A DNA stretch of 64,000 nt, from assembly GCF_947259545.1 (NCBI RefSeq), contig NZ_CAMYMK010000002.1:992001-1056000 (forward strand), read 5' to 3'. The notes below the pieces were generated by a model, which made no database searches, was not told the DNA's origin, and saw only the letters and a program-made list of their open reading frames with translations. Shown piece by piece: positions 10,196-19,444 of the stretch; the first letter of the stretch is position 1, and each line of letters starts with the position of its first letter. The position numbers and the translations under genes are program-made. The DNA comes from an uncultured Marinobacter sp. (lineage in GTDB: Bacteria > Pseudomonadota > Gammaproteobacteria > Pseudomonadales > Oleiphilaceae).

Positions 10196-12256
10196 TCAGG
10201 CGTTATTTTCAACTATTTTCTGGTGAAAGCCAGCCACGAAGGTCTCAAAATCATCAGGTAACAGCGGTTTACTGAAGAAATAGCCCTGTGCCAGCTTGCA
10301 GCCGCGCTGGGTCAGGTAGAATTCCTGCTCAGCGGTTTCGACCCCTTCTGCCACGACTGAAAGATTCAGGCTCCGGCCCAGATCAATAATGGTGTTGGCA
10401 ATGCGGGTGTCTTCCTCGTTGACTAGCAGATCCCGGATAAATTGTTTGTCGATTTTCAGGTGCTGCACCGGCATGCGCTTGAGGTAAGTCAGGGAAGAAT
10501 AGCCGGTACCGAAGTCGTCCACGGCAATGCCGATGCCGGCCTGGTGGAGTCGGTGCAGTTTCTCGACTGCATCTTCAAGGTTGGTCATGAAACTGGTTTC
10601 CGTGACTTCAAGCTCCAGGCGGCTTGCAGGAACGCTGTGTCGTTCCAGAGTGTCGAGAATGTCGTCAACGATGGAGTCGCGGCGTAGTTGCACAGCTGAC
10701 AGGTTGATAGCAATGCGCAGGTGCATGCCTTGGGCAGCCCACTGTGCGGCTTGCCAGCACGCCTGGTCCAGAACCCACTGACCGATCTCGACAATACTGC
10801 CGTTGACCTCGGCAACTGGAATAAAGTGATCCGGTGGTACCTGCCCCCTGACCGGGTGCTCCCAGCGAATAAGGGCTTCCGCGCCAATGACCCGACGATT
10901 TTCCAGATTGATCTGGGGTTGGTATACCAAGTGGAATTCGTGGTTTGCCAGTGCCTTTGAAAGGTCCTTCTCCAGCTGTTTTCGCTCACGGATTTCCCGG
11001 TCAATACTGGCCACGTAGAACTGGAAGTGGCTGACACCACTCTGTTTCGCCAGGGCCATGGTCTGTTCCGCGCATTGCAACAATCGGTCAGCCTTGGTGG
11101 CGTCATTGGGAAACATGGCAATGCCGAGGGTTGCGGATATGGTGACCGTCTGGTCATCAAAGCTCATTGGCCGGTTTATGCAGTCCAGAACATGTTCGGC
11201 AGTGTCCGCTGCCTGGTATCCGTCCCGAAGGCCTTTCTCGACAATTACAAACTGGTCGCTTCCGAGGCGCGCGATAGTAAAGCGGTGGCTGCCGAGTCGT
11301 TGCATCAAGCGATCCGCAATGGTCTGCAGGATAAGATCGCCGGTTCTGAATCCGCATTGTTCGTTGATGGACTTGAAGTCATCAATACCGCAGACCATCA
11401 GGGACAGTGAGTTTTTTCTGGTCTTCGATTCTTCAATATTTGCCCTTAGCAAATCCATAAACGTTTCACGACTGGGCAAACCGGTCAGCTGATCATAATG
11501 GGACAACCGGTTGACGCGATCTTCCGCTTCACGGTGGCGTTTCTGGGTTTCGCCGATGGAAACCAGCAGATTGTTGGTCGCGTTAACCCAAAGGCCAAGT
11601 TCATCGGTTTGATGGCCCTGAGGGAGTTCCAGTAGACGGTCATCGGGATGTTCGGGGTCGACCTGTTTTAATGAGTGGACAATTCGGAGTAGCGGGCGAG
11701 TCAGTAGAAGGTGAAAAACCACGTACAATCCCATCCCGAGAATGATTGCCGTCGCGATGACGGAAATAAACGTGACGGAGGCGCGTTCAAGCCAGGTCTG
11801 TGCTGCGTGGGCTGTGTCATAGTGAATTTCCAGATAACCGTAGGTGGTATCGGGATTGCTGGGGCGTGACAGTGCTCGTCTGTATTCCCGTTCCGCGCTG
11901 AATATGAGGTCGGTCATCGGTCGGGACAGGTTTTGTTGCAGTGGCCGATTGCCAGAGCCTAGCGGCTCGCCGTCAGGGTGGGTAATGCTGGCCATATGAA
12001 CGGCCTCCTGCTCAAACAGGCCATCCACGACTTGCTGTGCCAGTTCGGAGTCGATACTGAATACGGCCTGGGTGGCCGCATCGTGAACCAGTGCGATGGT
12101 TTGAGCAGCGTGCTCGTCAAGGGAGCGGGACACGCGGCTTACGTCAAGGGCGACCTGAATGGCACTGATAATGATGCCACTAACCAGTGCGACCCCCAGT
12201 ACCCATCGTAGTACCCGGTAGCTCAGGCGATGTTCTACCTCAAAGGTGCTTTGCAT
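10196..12256 (-). CDS. Membrane GGDEF/EAL protein, predicted c-di-GMP phosphodiesterase
   Basis: A 686-residue signalling protein. It has an N-terminal membrane helix (about 17-38), a periplasmic sensor of roughly 120 residues and a second helix (163-187). A HAMP-like linker leads to a GGDEF domain near 245-410 and an EAL domain near 430-680. The cyclase motif is degenerate (GSDQF at 332-336). The EAL domain keeps EALIRW at 460-465 and DDFGTGYSS, so phosphodiesterase output is expected, perhaps with GTP regulation through the GGDEF domain. It ends 49 bases before lemA and may be co-transcribed with it. The sensed signal is unknown. Confidence 0.93.
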   Translation of the reverse strand: MQSTFEVEHRLSYRVLRWVLGVALVSGIIISAIQVALDVSRVSRSLDEHAAQTIALVHDAATQAVFSIDSELAQQVVDGLFEQEAVHMASITHPDGEPLGSGNRPLQQNLSRPMTDLIFSAEREYRRALSRPSNPDTTYGYLEIHYDTAHAAQTWLERASVTFISVIATAIILGMGLYVVFHLLLTRPLLRIVHSLKQVDPEHPDDRLLELPQGHQTDELGLWVNATNNLLVSIGETQKRHREAEDRVNRLSHYDQLTGLPSRETFMDLLRANIEESKTRKNSLSLMVCGIDDFKSINEQCGFRTGDLILQTIADRLMQRLGSHRFTIARLGSDQFVIVEKGLRDGYQAADTAEHVLDCINRPMSFDDQTVTISATLGIAMFPNDATKADRLLQCAEQTMALAKQSGVSHFQFYVASIDREIRERKQLEKDLSKALANHEFHLVYQPQINLENRRVIGAEALIRWEHPVRGQVPPDHFIPVAEVNGSIVEIGQWVLDQACWQAAQWAAQGMHLRIAINLSAVQLRRDSIVDDILDTLERHSVPASRLELEVTETSFMTNLEDAVEKLHRLHQAGIGIAVDDFGTGYSSLTYLKRMPVQHLKIDKQFIRDLLVNEEDTRIANTIIDLGRSLNLSVVAEGVETAEQEFYLTQRGCKLAQGYFFSKPLLPDDFETFVAGFHQKIVENNA

Positions 12257-12439
12257 GAAGGCTCGTTATCGTCAGTTACGTCAGATCTGCTCCCGTTTCC
12301 CGTCCGGGCGCCGGGTTGACCGTGGCTCGATGTTGTTCAGTATGGTTCATAGTTGTACCACGGTTCCAGTATCGGCGATATTTTCAAAGTTTTCAGGGTG
12401 CTGGTGTATCAATTTGTAAGATTTTTGTAGGACGTAACG

Positions 12440-12470
12440 AAAAACGCCCGCTGAAGTAGCGGGCGTTTTC
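12440..12470 (-). terminator. Rho-independent terminator after sodB
   Basis: AAAACGCCCGCT at 12441-12452 pairs with AGCGGGCGTTTT at 12458-12469. Read on the minus strand it ends in a T-run, so it terminates sodB transcription before the downstream GGDEF/EAL gene. Confidence 0.85.
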
Positions 12471-12506
12471 CGGACAGTGCAGACACTACACTGTATGGCA
12501 GCTGTA

Positions 12507-13085
12507 TTACGCCAGGTTTTCGTTAACGAAATCCCAGTTTACCAGCTTCCAGAATGCTTCCAGGTAGTTCGGACGGGAGTTGCGGTAATCGATGTAGTAC
12601 GCGTGCTCCCAGACGTCAACGGTCAGAACCGGCTTGTCGGCGCCAGTCAGCGGTGTTTCCGCGTTGCTGGTGTTGACGATGGCAACGCTGCCGTCGGCCT
12701 TCTTCACCAGCCAGGTCCAGCCGGAACCGAAGTTGTTGGCGGCTTTGTCATTGAACTCTTTCTTGAACTCTTCAAAAGAGCCAAATGCCTTGTTGATGGC
12801 ATCTGCTGCGGCGCCTGTCGGTTCACCACCGCCGTTCGGGCTCAGGCAGTGCCAGTAGAAGGTGTGGTTCCACACCTGGGCGGCGTTGTTGAACAGCGGG
12901 CCGCTGGCGCTCTTGATGATGTCTTCAAGAGACTTGTTGGCGTTGTCCGTACCTTCAACCAGGCCGTTCAGCTTGGTTACGTAGGTGTTGTGGTGCTTGC
13001 CGTAATGGTATTCGAGTGTTTCCTGAGAGATGTGCGGTTCCAGTGCGTTCTTTTCGTACGGTAGTGCGGGAAGTTCAAATGCCAT
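12507..13085 (-). CDS. sodB: Superoxide dismutase [Fe]
   Basis: Converts superoxide to oxygen and hydrogen peroxide in the cytosol. The 192-residue product matches E. coli SodB in length. It keeps the metal ligands His27, His74, Asp157 and His161, and the C-terminal segment DVWEHAYYIDYRN is intact. Gln70 is where iron enzymes place their active-site glutamine, which favours iron over manganese. GGGAGAACGACCTC precedes the ATG. It lies downstream of purK on the same strand after 73 bases, but has its own terminator and probably its own promoter. Confidence 0.98.
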   Translation of the reverse strand: MAFELPALPYEKNALEPHISQETLEYHYGKHHNTYVTKLNGLVEGTDNANKSLEDIIKSASGPLFNNAAQVWNHTFYWHCLSPNGGGEPTGAAADAINKAFGSFEEFKKEFNDKAANNFGSGWTWLVKKADGSVAIVNTSNAETPLTGADKPVLTVDVWEHAYYIDYRNSRPNYLEAFWKLVNWDFVNENLA

Positions 13086-13158
13086 GAGGTCGTTCTCCCT
13101 GATTCTCTCTGTTTATGTGAATGACGCTTATGTGAATATAGGGTTGCTTTGAGTTATA

Positions 13159-14277
13159 TCAACCCTTTGGTGTTAAAGAACTTTTAAACTCGGGACTGCC
13201 GGGCAGGAACTGTGCGCAGTTCTTGACCCGCCATACCAGCTCTTCGTAACTGTCCGCCAGGATGTTGACGTGTCCAAGCTTCCGGCCCGGGCGTTCACCT
13301 TTATTATAGAGGTGAACATGAGCGTAAGGCAGTTCCAGAATACGTTCAATGTCTCCATGCTCGCCAATAATGTTGATCATGCAGCTCACGCCTCGGGGCG
13401 CGACGTTGCCCAGCGGATGTCCGCTGACTGCCCGGATGTGATTCTCGAACTGGCTGGTCATCGCGCCTTCAATGGTCCAGTGGCCGGAATTGTGTACCCT
13501 CGGGGCCATTTCGTTGGCGACCAGGCCTGTGGCGGTTTCAAACAGTTCCAGTGTCAGTACGCCGACGTAGTCCAGCTCGTTCAGCAATGCCTTGATGTAG
13601 CGTTCGGCATCGTCCTGGATGTGCTTTTCCAGGCCGGGGGCCGGGGCAATGGAGTAGCGCAGGATGCCTTCATGGTGGGTGTTTTCGGCCATGGGGTAGA
13701 AGGCAAGCTCGCCGTCTTCACCGCGAACGGCGATTATGGAGACTTCCCGGCGAAAGTCGACGAACTTTTCCACGATCAGGCGCGGATGGCCAATGGACTC
13801 CCAGGCTGCTGCGGCTTCTTCCGGGCTTTTGAGTACCGCCTGGCCTTTGCCGTCATATCCCTCGGTATTGGACTTGGCAACGACGGGGCAGCCGAGTTCC
13901 TCGGCGGCGGCTTGCAGGGATTCGGCGCTGTCTGCGATTTTCCATTCCGGAGTGGGTATGCCCAGCTGACCGAAGAGTGTTTTTTCGGCTTCGCGATTCT
14001 GGCAGACCTGCAGTGCCCGCGGACAGGGATGCACGGGCTTGTGGGCGGCGATTTTTTCGGCCACTTCTACGGGCAGGTGTTCGAATTCGTAGGTGACCCT
14101 GTCGACGCGGGAGAGGAAATCGTCCAGGTACTGGCCTTCGCGGTCGATGATGACTTCGCCCAGCCCGGCGCTGGGGCTGCCGGACATGTCGTAGAATACA
14201 AACGTCTTGGCCAGTGGGTAACCGGCCAGGGCCAGCATGCGTCCCAGTTGGCCGGCGCCTAATACACCAATTCTCAT
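13159..14277 (-). CDS. purK: 5-(carboxyamino)imidazole ribonucleotide synthase PurK
   Basis: ATP-grasp enzyme of purine synthesis that carboxylates aminoimidazole ribonucleotide with bicarbonate to N5-CAIR. The 372-residue product begins MRIGVLGAGQLGRM, an N-terminal nucleotide-binding loop. ATP-grasp elements follow (VVAKSNTEGYDGKGQ near 140-155, then VNEMAPRVHNSGHWT near 265-280). The ATG at 14277 is chosen over one nine codons upstream because AGGAG lies eight bases before it and it restores the family N-terminus. It works with purE, whose stop is 208 bases upstream with a long hairpin between them. Confidence 0.97.
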   Translation of the reverse strand: MRIGVLGAGQLGRMLALAGYPLAKTFVFYDMSGSPSAGLGEVIIDREGQYLDDFLSRVDRVTYEFEHLPVEVAEKIAAHKPVHPCPRALQVCQNREAEKTLFGQLGIPTPEWKIADSAESLQAAAEELGCPVVAKSNTEGYDGKGQAVLKSPEEAAAAWESIGHPRLIVEKFVDFRREVSIIAVRGEDGELAFYPMAENTHHEGILRYSIAPAPGLEKHIQDDAERYIKALLNELDYVGVLTLELFETATGLVANEMAPRVHNSGHWTIEGAMTSQFENHIRAVSGHPLGNVAPRGVSCMINIIGEHGDIERILELPYAHVHLYNKGERPGRKLGHVNILADSYEELVWRVKNCAQFLPGSPEFKSSLTPKG

Positions 14278-14318
14278 CTGTGTTCTCCTGGCATCATGGG
14301 CCATTTGTCTTGGTGGCG

Positions 14319-14413
14319 GAGCGGGGGTGGGGAGGTCTTTATAAAAAAACTCCGCTTTAACTCGCTTTGCTCAGACAGGCGGTGTTTTTTTATAAAGACC
14401 TCCCCACCCCGCT
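14319..14413. repeat. Long intergenic hairpin repeat, copy B
   Basis: A roughly 31-base arm at 14319-14350 pairs with 14384-14413, broken only by a one-base bulge. An inner CCGC/GCGG stem (14352-14355 with 14379-14382) follows. The loop core AACTCGCTTTGCTCAGAC at 14359-14376 is the reverse complement of the copy A core with few changes. The arm has the same layout as the other copies, G-rich outside and A/T-rich inside, but a different sequence. It separates purE from purK. Confidence 0.85.
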
Positions 14414-14485
14414 CAACTAACTTTTGAGTCCGTTGGTCGGGGGTGTTGGATTTCGGCTTTGCCTAATCCAGCACAATACTTTGAT

Positions 14486-14977
14486 TCATTGATCCTGGGG
14501 ATTGGGATTATCCAGGACCGTCTGTGTCTGATTCTTGCGGAACTCATCGACGGCTTTACGTACGTCATCATTGAATGTGCCAACGATCTGCGCTGCCAGC
14601 AGGCCCGCATTGGTGGCGCCTGCCTTGCCTATTGCCAGTGTACCAACGGCAATGCCGCCCGGCATCTGGACAATCGACAACAGGGAATCCAAGCCGTTAA
14701 GGGCTTTGGACTGAACGGGAACCCCCAGTACCGGCAACGATGTCTGGGATGCCACCATGCCGGGCAGGTGAGCCGCGCCACCGGCGCCGGCGATGATGAC
14801 CTTCAGGCCGCGCTCGGACGCTGTTTTGGCGTAGTCGAACAGCAGATCCGGTGTGCGGTGGGCCGAGACAACCCGGGTTTCATAGGCGACGCCGAGTTTA
14901 TCGAGCATGCTGGCGGCGTGTTCCATGGTGGGCCAGTCCGATTTGGAGCCCATGATGAGACCTACAAGCGGCTGCAT
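14486..14977 (-). CDS. purE: 5-(carboxyamino)imidazole ribonucleotide mutase PurE
   Basis: Moves the carboxylate of N5-CAIR to give CAIR, the step after PurK. The 163-residue product has the class I signatures [10 protein letters not shown] at residues 6-15 and VVSAHRTP near 36-43. The glycine-rich stretch [13 protein letters not shown] lies near 66-78. ATG at 14977 fits best: ACAGGA is about nine bases upstream and the upstream ATG would add 12 atypical residues. The gene is divergent from the coiled-coil protein gene at 15149 and lies upstream of purK. Confidence 0.97.
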   Translation of the reverse strand: MQPLVGLIMGSKSDWPTMEHAASMLDKLGVAYETRVVSAHRTPDLLFDYAKTASERGLKVIIAGAGGAAHLPGMVASQTSLPVLGVPVQSKALNGLDSLLSIVQMPGGIAVGTLAIGKAGATNAGLLAAQIVGTFNDDVRKAVDEFRKNQTQTVLDNPNPQDQ

Positions 14978-15148
14978 ATGCAACAGTCCTGTGTATGTTG
15001 GAAAGCCGGCCATTGTATGTTTTGGCTAATTGCCATGCAAACTTGGTGTCCCGTCTGGCTTTGTTTATGGGCAGTCATTTTAATGAATCCGTCAGTGCGG
15101 GTATTATCAGGCCTTATTATTCGAACCGTCCATTTTCCGGGAGTTGTA

Positions 15149-16120
15149 ATGGAACCAATCCGTCCAGATGACGATGAACTGAGAGCTGAATCCCCCATTG
15201 GCAGTGCATCGAGGAAGTCAGAGCCTGCCAGTAAACCGAAAGCATCCAGCAGCAACGGTCCAGTTGGCGGTAATGGGGGCGCGCGCGTCCCCAAGGCTCG
15301 GAAGTCGAACGGCGGCGGGAGCGGCGGTGGCAGTCGTGTCGGGCTGTGGCTCGCGCTGGTTGTGTTGGCGGTGGTTGCCGGAGGTGGTTGGTTCAGTCAG
15401 GAAAAGCAGATTGAAGCTCTGGAAAGCCAGCTGGAGGAGGCGGACTACTGGGTCCGGCAGAGCAAGTTGGCGTTGGCGCGGTTTGAGGGGGACCTGTCCG
15501 AAACCGGTGAGAGCCTTGAGGAAAAGGGTCAGTCCATTGAGCAGACCCTGGCGGATCAGGAAGAACGTCTGGACGCGGCCGACAGTGAAATCCGCAAGCT
15601 CTGGGTCATTGCCAATGAGCGTAACAAGAAGCGACTGGATGAGCATGACGAACGTCTGGAATCGCTCGCCGGTGGCGTGGAAAAAGAGGTAGCTGCCCGC
15701 GAACAGTTGGCTGTGTCAGTGAATGATCTGGAGTCGTCTCTTGGCGGCGAACTTGCCGCCCTGCGCAAGGAGCTTGGTCGACAGATTGCCACTCTGAAGG
15801 AGTCTACCGAGCAAGCCGATAAACGGCTGACGGAGCTGAATTCTGCCCTGGAGGGTGTCGATCAGCTGGTGGATCGACGTATACAGCGGTTTGAGCGGGA
15901 GCAGAAGCTGGGAATCGACGGTCTGGAAGGTCGCATTGGCGCCCTGGAGAAGAATATGGAAGCCAGTGCCAATGGTAGCGATGTGAGAGCTCTCCGTTCC
16001 GAGTTGGGCTCTCTGAAGCGAACCGTCAACGCCATCGACTCTTCCCGGGCCCAGTTGACGGCGAGGCTGGTACGTCTGTCCGAGCAGGTGGATGAGCTGC
16101 GGAGTCAGACCTTGCGGTAG
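15149..16120 (+). CDS. Single-pass membrane protein with long coiled coil, function unknown
   Basis: I do not recognise a named family. The 323-residue product has a polar Ser/Gly/Lys-rich N-terminus of about 60 residues. One membrane helix lies near 63-82 (VGLWLALVVLAVVAGGGWF), and almost the whole remainder is heptad-rich coiled coil with many Glu, Lys, Leu and Gln residues. That predicts a bitopic inner-membrane protein with a large periplasmic rod. An open frame extends far upstream, but the ATG at 15149 is preferred because CGGGAG stands about seven bases before it and the upstream part overlaps purE antisense. A structural or envelope-bridging role is only inference. Confidence 0.8.
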   Translation: MEPIRPDDDELRAESPIGSASRKSEPASKPKASSSNGPVGGNGGARVPKARKSNGGGSGGGSRVGLWLALVVLAVVAGGGWFSQEKQIEALESQLEEADYWVRQSKLALARFEGDLSETGESLEEKGQSIEQTLADQEERLDAADSEIRKLWVIANERNKKRLDEHDERLESLAGGVEKEVAAREQLAVSVNDLESSLGGELAALRKELGRQIATLKESTEQADKRLTELNSALEGVDQLVDRRIQRFEREQKLGIDGLEGRIGALEKNMEASANGSDVRALRSELGSLKRTVNAIDSSRAQLTARLVRLSEQVDELRSQTLR

Positions 16121-16187
16121 CTCTCAGTTCTGCCGTTTTGCTGTTGTTATGATCGGGGCACTCGCAAAGGACGAAGAGTGAATAACA

Positions 16188-17036
16188 ATGAAAACCCGAT
16201 TACCTATGATGCTTTTGTCAGTGCTGGTACTGGTTTCCGGCTGTACCGTGTATCAGTCCATTGGCAAAAGCGTGGGATCCTTCCTGCACCCGGTGTCCGG
16301 GCACGATTTTGTCCATATCGGGAACGATCAGTGGAACCAGGATAACGCGCTGATCTATTTCTATCGCACCCATTCCCAGTGGGCGGCGGATGAAATCGAA
16401 GCCCCCAGCGTTTATATCGATGACACCCACTACTTCAACATTCGCAACGACAGCTTTACCTGGCTGGAAGTCAGTCCCGGTGAACGTCATATTGCGATGC
16501 GGCGCCCCTTGCTGGGACTGGAAGGGCTTAACTCATTCAGTCTCAGCCTGATTGCCGATGCCACACTGAACGTCGAGTCGGGGCGCATTTACTACCTTCG
16601 TTACAACGAACTGTCGGAGCCTGAGCAGCCCCACCCGGACCTGGATCCGGAGCATCCGTTGGCGCAGGGTGATTTGCAGTTGGTGCCCCGGGGATATGCC
16701 ATGCAGGCGACGGAGCTGGTGTCCACCCGTTTCCTTAACAGTGACTTGCTGGCCCCGAATCACGCCGCAACTTCCATTGTAGAGACCACTGAGGACGTTA
16801 ACTACGAACGCCGGATGGTGTTGCTTGAAGAAGAGCGTGAGACGGAAATCGAGCGCCTGAAGGAGGCGGGGAGGTACAACACGCCGTCCTGGTTCTGGCC
16901 GTTTGGTGGTGGTCCCACGGTGCCGCTGGAAAGCGACCGCAAGATCCGCAAGCTTGAGCAGGAGTATGCCGCACTGAAAGACGAGCGGCAGCGGAAAGAG
17001 CGTGCGGAGTCATCCGGAAGTTGGTGGATCTTCTGA
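16188..17036 (+). CDS. Putative lipoprotein with DUF2846-like domain
   Basis: A 282-residue envelope protein. The first 19 residues form a lipoprotein signal with lipobox VSGC, so Cys19 would be acylated. The following region (about 50-160) contains NALIYFYRTHSQW and later VSPGERHIAMR and GRIYYLRY, a pattern I associate with DUF2846-type domains. The C-terminal third is charged and helical. No catalytic motif is seen. It follows the coiled-coil gene by 67 bases, so the two may be transcribed together. The lipoprotein call is firm; the domain call is moderate. Confidence 0.8.
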   Translation: MKTRLPMMLLSVLVLVSGCTVYQSIGKSVGSFLHPVSGHDFVHIGNDQWNQDNALIYFYRTHSQWAADEIEAPSVYIDDTHYFNIRNDSFTWLEVSPGERHIAMRRPLLGLEGLNSFSLSLIADATLNVESGRIYYLRYNELSEPEQPHPDLDPEHPLAQGDLQLVPRGYAMQATELVSTRFLNSDLLAPNHAATSIVETTEDVNYERRMVLLEEERETEIERLKEAGRYNTPSWFWPFGGGPTVPLESDRKIRKLEQEYAALKDERQRKERAESSGSWWIF

Positions 17037-17124
17037 TTAGTCTGGATTGACCAGGACGACATAAAGTGTGAGCAGTTTCACAATTGTAGAACCTCGTGGG
17101 CATTACTACACTAAGGTGAGTTAA

Positions 17125-17412
17125 ATGCATGGGGAAAGGGATATGTCATTGAAGGATTCGCTGCTGCAGGGTGTGAGCCGGCTTTCCAATGAGTTGGTAC
17201 CTGCAGCTGTTCGTACTGCTGGGGCGAAAGTCGAGGAGTTCAGGCAACGTCTGGATCATCTTAATCGCACGTTGGCGGAGCGGGCCCTGCCCGGTGATCG
17301 CAAGGGGCGGGTCAGTGAGTTGTCGCTGCAGAGAAAGGCCAGGGACGCGGGCCAGCAGGAGTCGACCCTCAAAGTTGTCGATGGCGAAAGAAAGCACAAG
17401 CGAACGCGATAG
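17125..17412 (+). CDS. Small basic hypothetical protein
   Basis: A 95-residue Arg/Lys-rich soluble protein that I do not recognise. It is predicted mostly helical, with a charged tail ending KRTR. Two starts are plausible: ATG 17125 behind AAGGTGAG, or ATG 17143 behind GGGGAAAGGG, the latter giving MSLKDSLLQGV. Codon use looks like the neighbours and no overlapping real gene competes. It ends 68 bases before the tRNA promoter. Whether it is expressed is uncertain. Confidence 0.6.
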   Translation: MHGERDMSLKDSLLQGVSRLSNELVPAAVRTAGAKVEEFRQRLDHLNRTLAERALPGDRKGRVSELSLQRKARDAGQQESTLKVVDGERKHKRTR

Positions 17413-17479
17413 GTCTTGGTTAAAAAACGCCCAATTTTTAATGGCTTGCCACTTTTTTTGGAAAATTCCCGGAAAATAT

Positions 17480-17507
17480 TTGACACCGCTGAGCAAATGC
17501 TTAAAAT
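17480..17507 (+). promoter_or_regulatory. Sigma-70 promoter of the tRNA-Val/Asp/Val cluster
   Basis: TTGACA at 17480-17485 and TAAAAT at 17502-17507 are 16 bases apart. A GC-rich discriminator (GCGCG) follows, as in stringently controlled stable-RNA promoters. The first tRNA begins 78 bases downstream. Confidence 0.75.
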
Positions 17508-17584
17508 GCGCGTCTCACTTGGTTGAGACAGCAACGCTGACTTAACAAATCGCGCAAGCGGCAAGTGAGCAGTTGATGAAAGTT

Positions 17585-17660
17585 GGGTGGTTAGCTCAGC
17601 TGGGAGAGCATCGCCCTTACAAGGCGAGGGTCACTGGTTCGATCCCAGTACCACCCACCA
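17585..17660 (+). tRNA. tRNA-Val (anticodon TAC)
   Basis: The cloverleaf is complete. Acceptor GGGTGGT at 17585-17591 pairs with ACCACCC at 17650-17656. The anticodon loop is CTTACAA, the T-loop TTCGATC, and CCA is encoded at 17658-17660. It is identical to the copy at 17838-17913. Confidence 0.98.
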
Positions 17661-17746
17661 TCTTTCATTCAGCATCACCGGACCACCCCGTCCGGTTTCA
17701 GGTTTCACCTTCACAGGTCTCAGGACCGGAAGGCTGGAATTGATGC

Positions 17747-17823
17747 GGAGCGGTAGTTCAGTTGGTTAGAATACCGGCCTGTCACGCCGGGGGTCGCGGG
17801 TTCGAGTCCCGTCCGCTCCGCCA
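17747..17823 (+). tRNA. tRNA-Asp (anticodon GTC)
   Basis: Acceptor GGAGCGG at 17747-17753 pairs with CCGCTCC at 17813-17819. The discriminator is G and CCA is encoded. The anticodon loop CTGTCAC gives GTC. It is the middle gene of a Val-Asp-Val cluster. Confidence 0.98.
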
Positions 17824-17837
17824 TTTTTATTATTCCC

Positions 17838-17913
17838 GGGTGGTTAGCTCAGCTGGGAGAGCATCGCCCTTACAAGGCGAGGGTCACTGGTTCGATCCCA
17901 GTACCACCCACCA
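17838..17913 (+). tRNA. tRNA-Val (anticodon TAC), second copy
   Basis: Identical over all 76 bases to the tRNA at 17585-17660, with CCA encoded. It is most simply a tandem duplication that left tRNA-Asp between the copies. Confidence 0.98.
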
Positions 17914-17990
17914 TTTTCTCCCCCTTGAATACGCATATGAACCGAGCAATTGGGCTGTCGGTCTTTTTGCGTGTCTGTGTGGTTGGTTTG

Positions 17991-18021
17991 CCGGATTAGG
18001 CCCGGAGGGCCGTAATCCGAC
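17991..18021. repeat. REP-like inverted repeat
   Basis: CGGATTAGGCCC at 17992-18003 pairs with GGGCCGTAATCCG at 18007-18019 around a GGA loop, with one bulged base. The minus strand reads GTCGGATTACG, the same 11 bases that open the hairpin in the groES leader at 1707. It lies between the last tRNA and the 3' end of the long reductase, and could also act as a barrier to convergent transcription. Confidence 0.6.
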
Positions 18022-18037
18022 ATCACGCATGTTGGTG

Positions 18038-19444
18038 TTACTTGCCAATCAGCGATTGCCCACACACCCGCACAACGTTTCCGTTCACGCCGCTTGAGCC
18101 CGGGTTGCAATACCATGCGATCGCCTCGGCCACGTCCACTGGCTGGCCGCCCTGGGACAGGCTGTTCATGCGCCGACCCGCTTCACGGATGGTCAGGGGC
18201 ATGGCCGCTGTCATTTGCGTCTCGATGAAGCCCGGTGCAATGGCGTTGATGGTAATGCCATTTTTCAGTTGTTTTGCCATGGCTTCGACATAGCCGATAA
18301 CGCCGGACTTGGCGGTGGAGTAATTGGTCTGGCCGAAGTTGCCAGCGATGCCACTGATTGAAGAGATGCATACGATGCGGCCGTTTTCACGGAGCAGTTC
18401 CCGGTGCATCAGTTCCTCGTCAATCAGTTCTTCCGCACTCAGGTTAACGGCGATGGTCATATCCCAGAAGTGCTCTGGCATATTGCCCAAAGTCTTGTCC
18501 CGGGTAATGCCGGCATTGTGGATCACCAGGTCGATCCCGCCAAAGTGTTCTTCCGCAAAGTCGGCAATCAGTTTCGGCGCGCCGGCATCGGTGATGTCGC
18601 AGGCCAGGGCCTTGCCCTTGATGGCGTCGGTGACTTTCTGGAGCTCTTCCATGGCTGGCGGAATATCCAGCCCGATCACTGTCGCGCCGTCCCGTGCCAG
18701 GGTTTCAGCAATAGAGGCACCGATGCCACGTGAGGCGCCAGTTACCAGGGCAACTTTGCCGGACAGGGGAGCCACGGGGTTGGTGGCCGCTGTTTCAGTA
18801 CGCTTGCCGATGCGGGCTACCTGGCCGGACACGTAGGCTGAGCGTGGTGACAGGAAGAAACGGATGCTTGAATCCAGCTGCTTGTCTGCACTCGGCGCCA
18901 TCCACAACAGGTTGGCGGTAGCACCTTTCTTGCCGATTTCCTTGCCAACGGCACGGACAAAACCTTCCAATGCCTGCTGTGCGGCAGCCTGGGCCGGTTT
19001 GCGGCAGGTGGCGGGGTCCTGGCCAATGACCAGTACGCGGGAATTACCGCCGAGTTTCTTGATGGTCGGGTGGTAGAAATCATACAGCGCGCGCAGGTCC
19101 TCAGGGGACTTCATGCCCGTCGCATCGAATACCAGAGCAGAAAACTTCTCGCCAATGTCGCTGCTGATGTCCAGCGGCTGGGCCTTGTTGCCAGCTTTGG
19201 CGGAATCCTTCAGAGTATCCTTTCCATCTGCATGATGTACTTTGGCGGCGCTGGCTCCCAGGACGCTGCCAATGGCGACGATGGCCTTGGCGCCGGCGGC
19301 AGCCCCCACCAGGACATTGCCTTCGATGAATGGCTGGTCGCTACGTTTCCAGCGATTGAGGGGTGCCGGGGATGGCAGGCCGAGGGATTGGGCGGCTGTT
19401 TTGCCCACCGGGGTATTGACGATTTTGAGGTAGAGGTCAGACAT
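18038..19444 (-). CDS. High-molecular-weight 3-oxoacyl-ACP reductase (FabG4-type)
   Basis: A 468-residue two-domain reductase. Residues 1-225 form an N-terminal flavodoxin-like or degenerate Rossmann domain. Residues 228-468 form an active SDR domain with TGASRGIG at 235-242, HNAG at 309-312, a catalytic Ser near 362, Tyr375 and Lys379. This matches the long FabG4 type described in mycobacteria, which reduces 3-oxoacyl-CoA or ACP with NAD(H). It is divergent from a thiolase gene, so the two probably form a 3-oxoacyl-CoA metabolic pair with a shared control region at 19445-19655. Confidence 0.9.
   Translation of the reverse strand: MSDLYLKIVNTPVGKTAAQSLGLPSPAPLNRWKRSDQPFIEGNVLVGAAAGAKAIVAIGSVLGASAAKVHHADGKDTLKDSAKAGNKAQPLDISSDIGEKFSALVFDATGMKSPEDLRALYDFYHPTIKKLGGNSRVLVIGQDPATCRKPAQAAAQQALEGFVRAVGKEIGKKGATANLLWMAPSADKQLDSSIRFFLSPRSAYVSGQVARIGKRTETAATNPVAPLSGKVALVTGASRGIGASIAETLARDGATVIGLDIPPAMEELQKVTDAIKGKALACDITDAGAPKLIADFAEEHFGGIDLVIHNAGITRDKTLGNMPEHFWDMTIAVNLSAEELIDEELMHRELLRENGRIVCISSISGIAGNFGQTNYSTAKSGVIGYVEAMAKQLKNGITINAIAPGFIETQMTAAMPLTIREAGRRMNSLSQGGQPVDVAEAIAWYCNPGSSGVNGNVVRVCGQSLIGK

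Noticed and set aside
14319..14413. Long hairpin as a plain rho-independent terminator
   Set aside because: The T-run lies inside the stem, not after it, and the conserved loop is shared with copies in other contexts.
17587..18097. Short open frames over the tRNA cluster
   Set aside because: They repeat the tRNA-Val sequence in translation and have no independent support.
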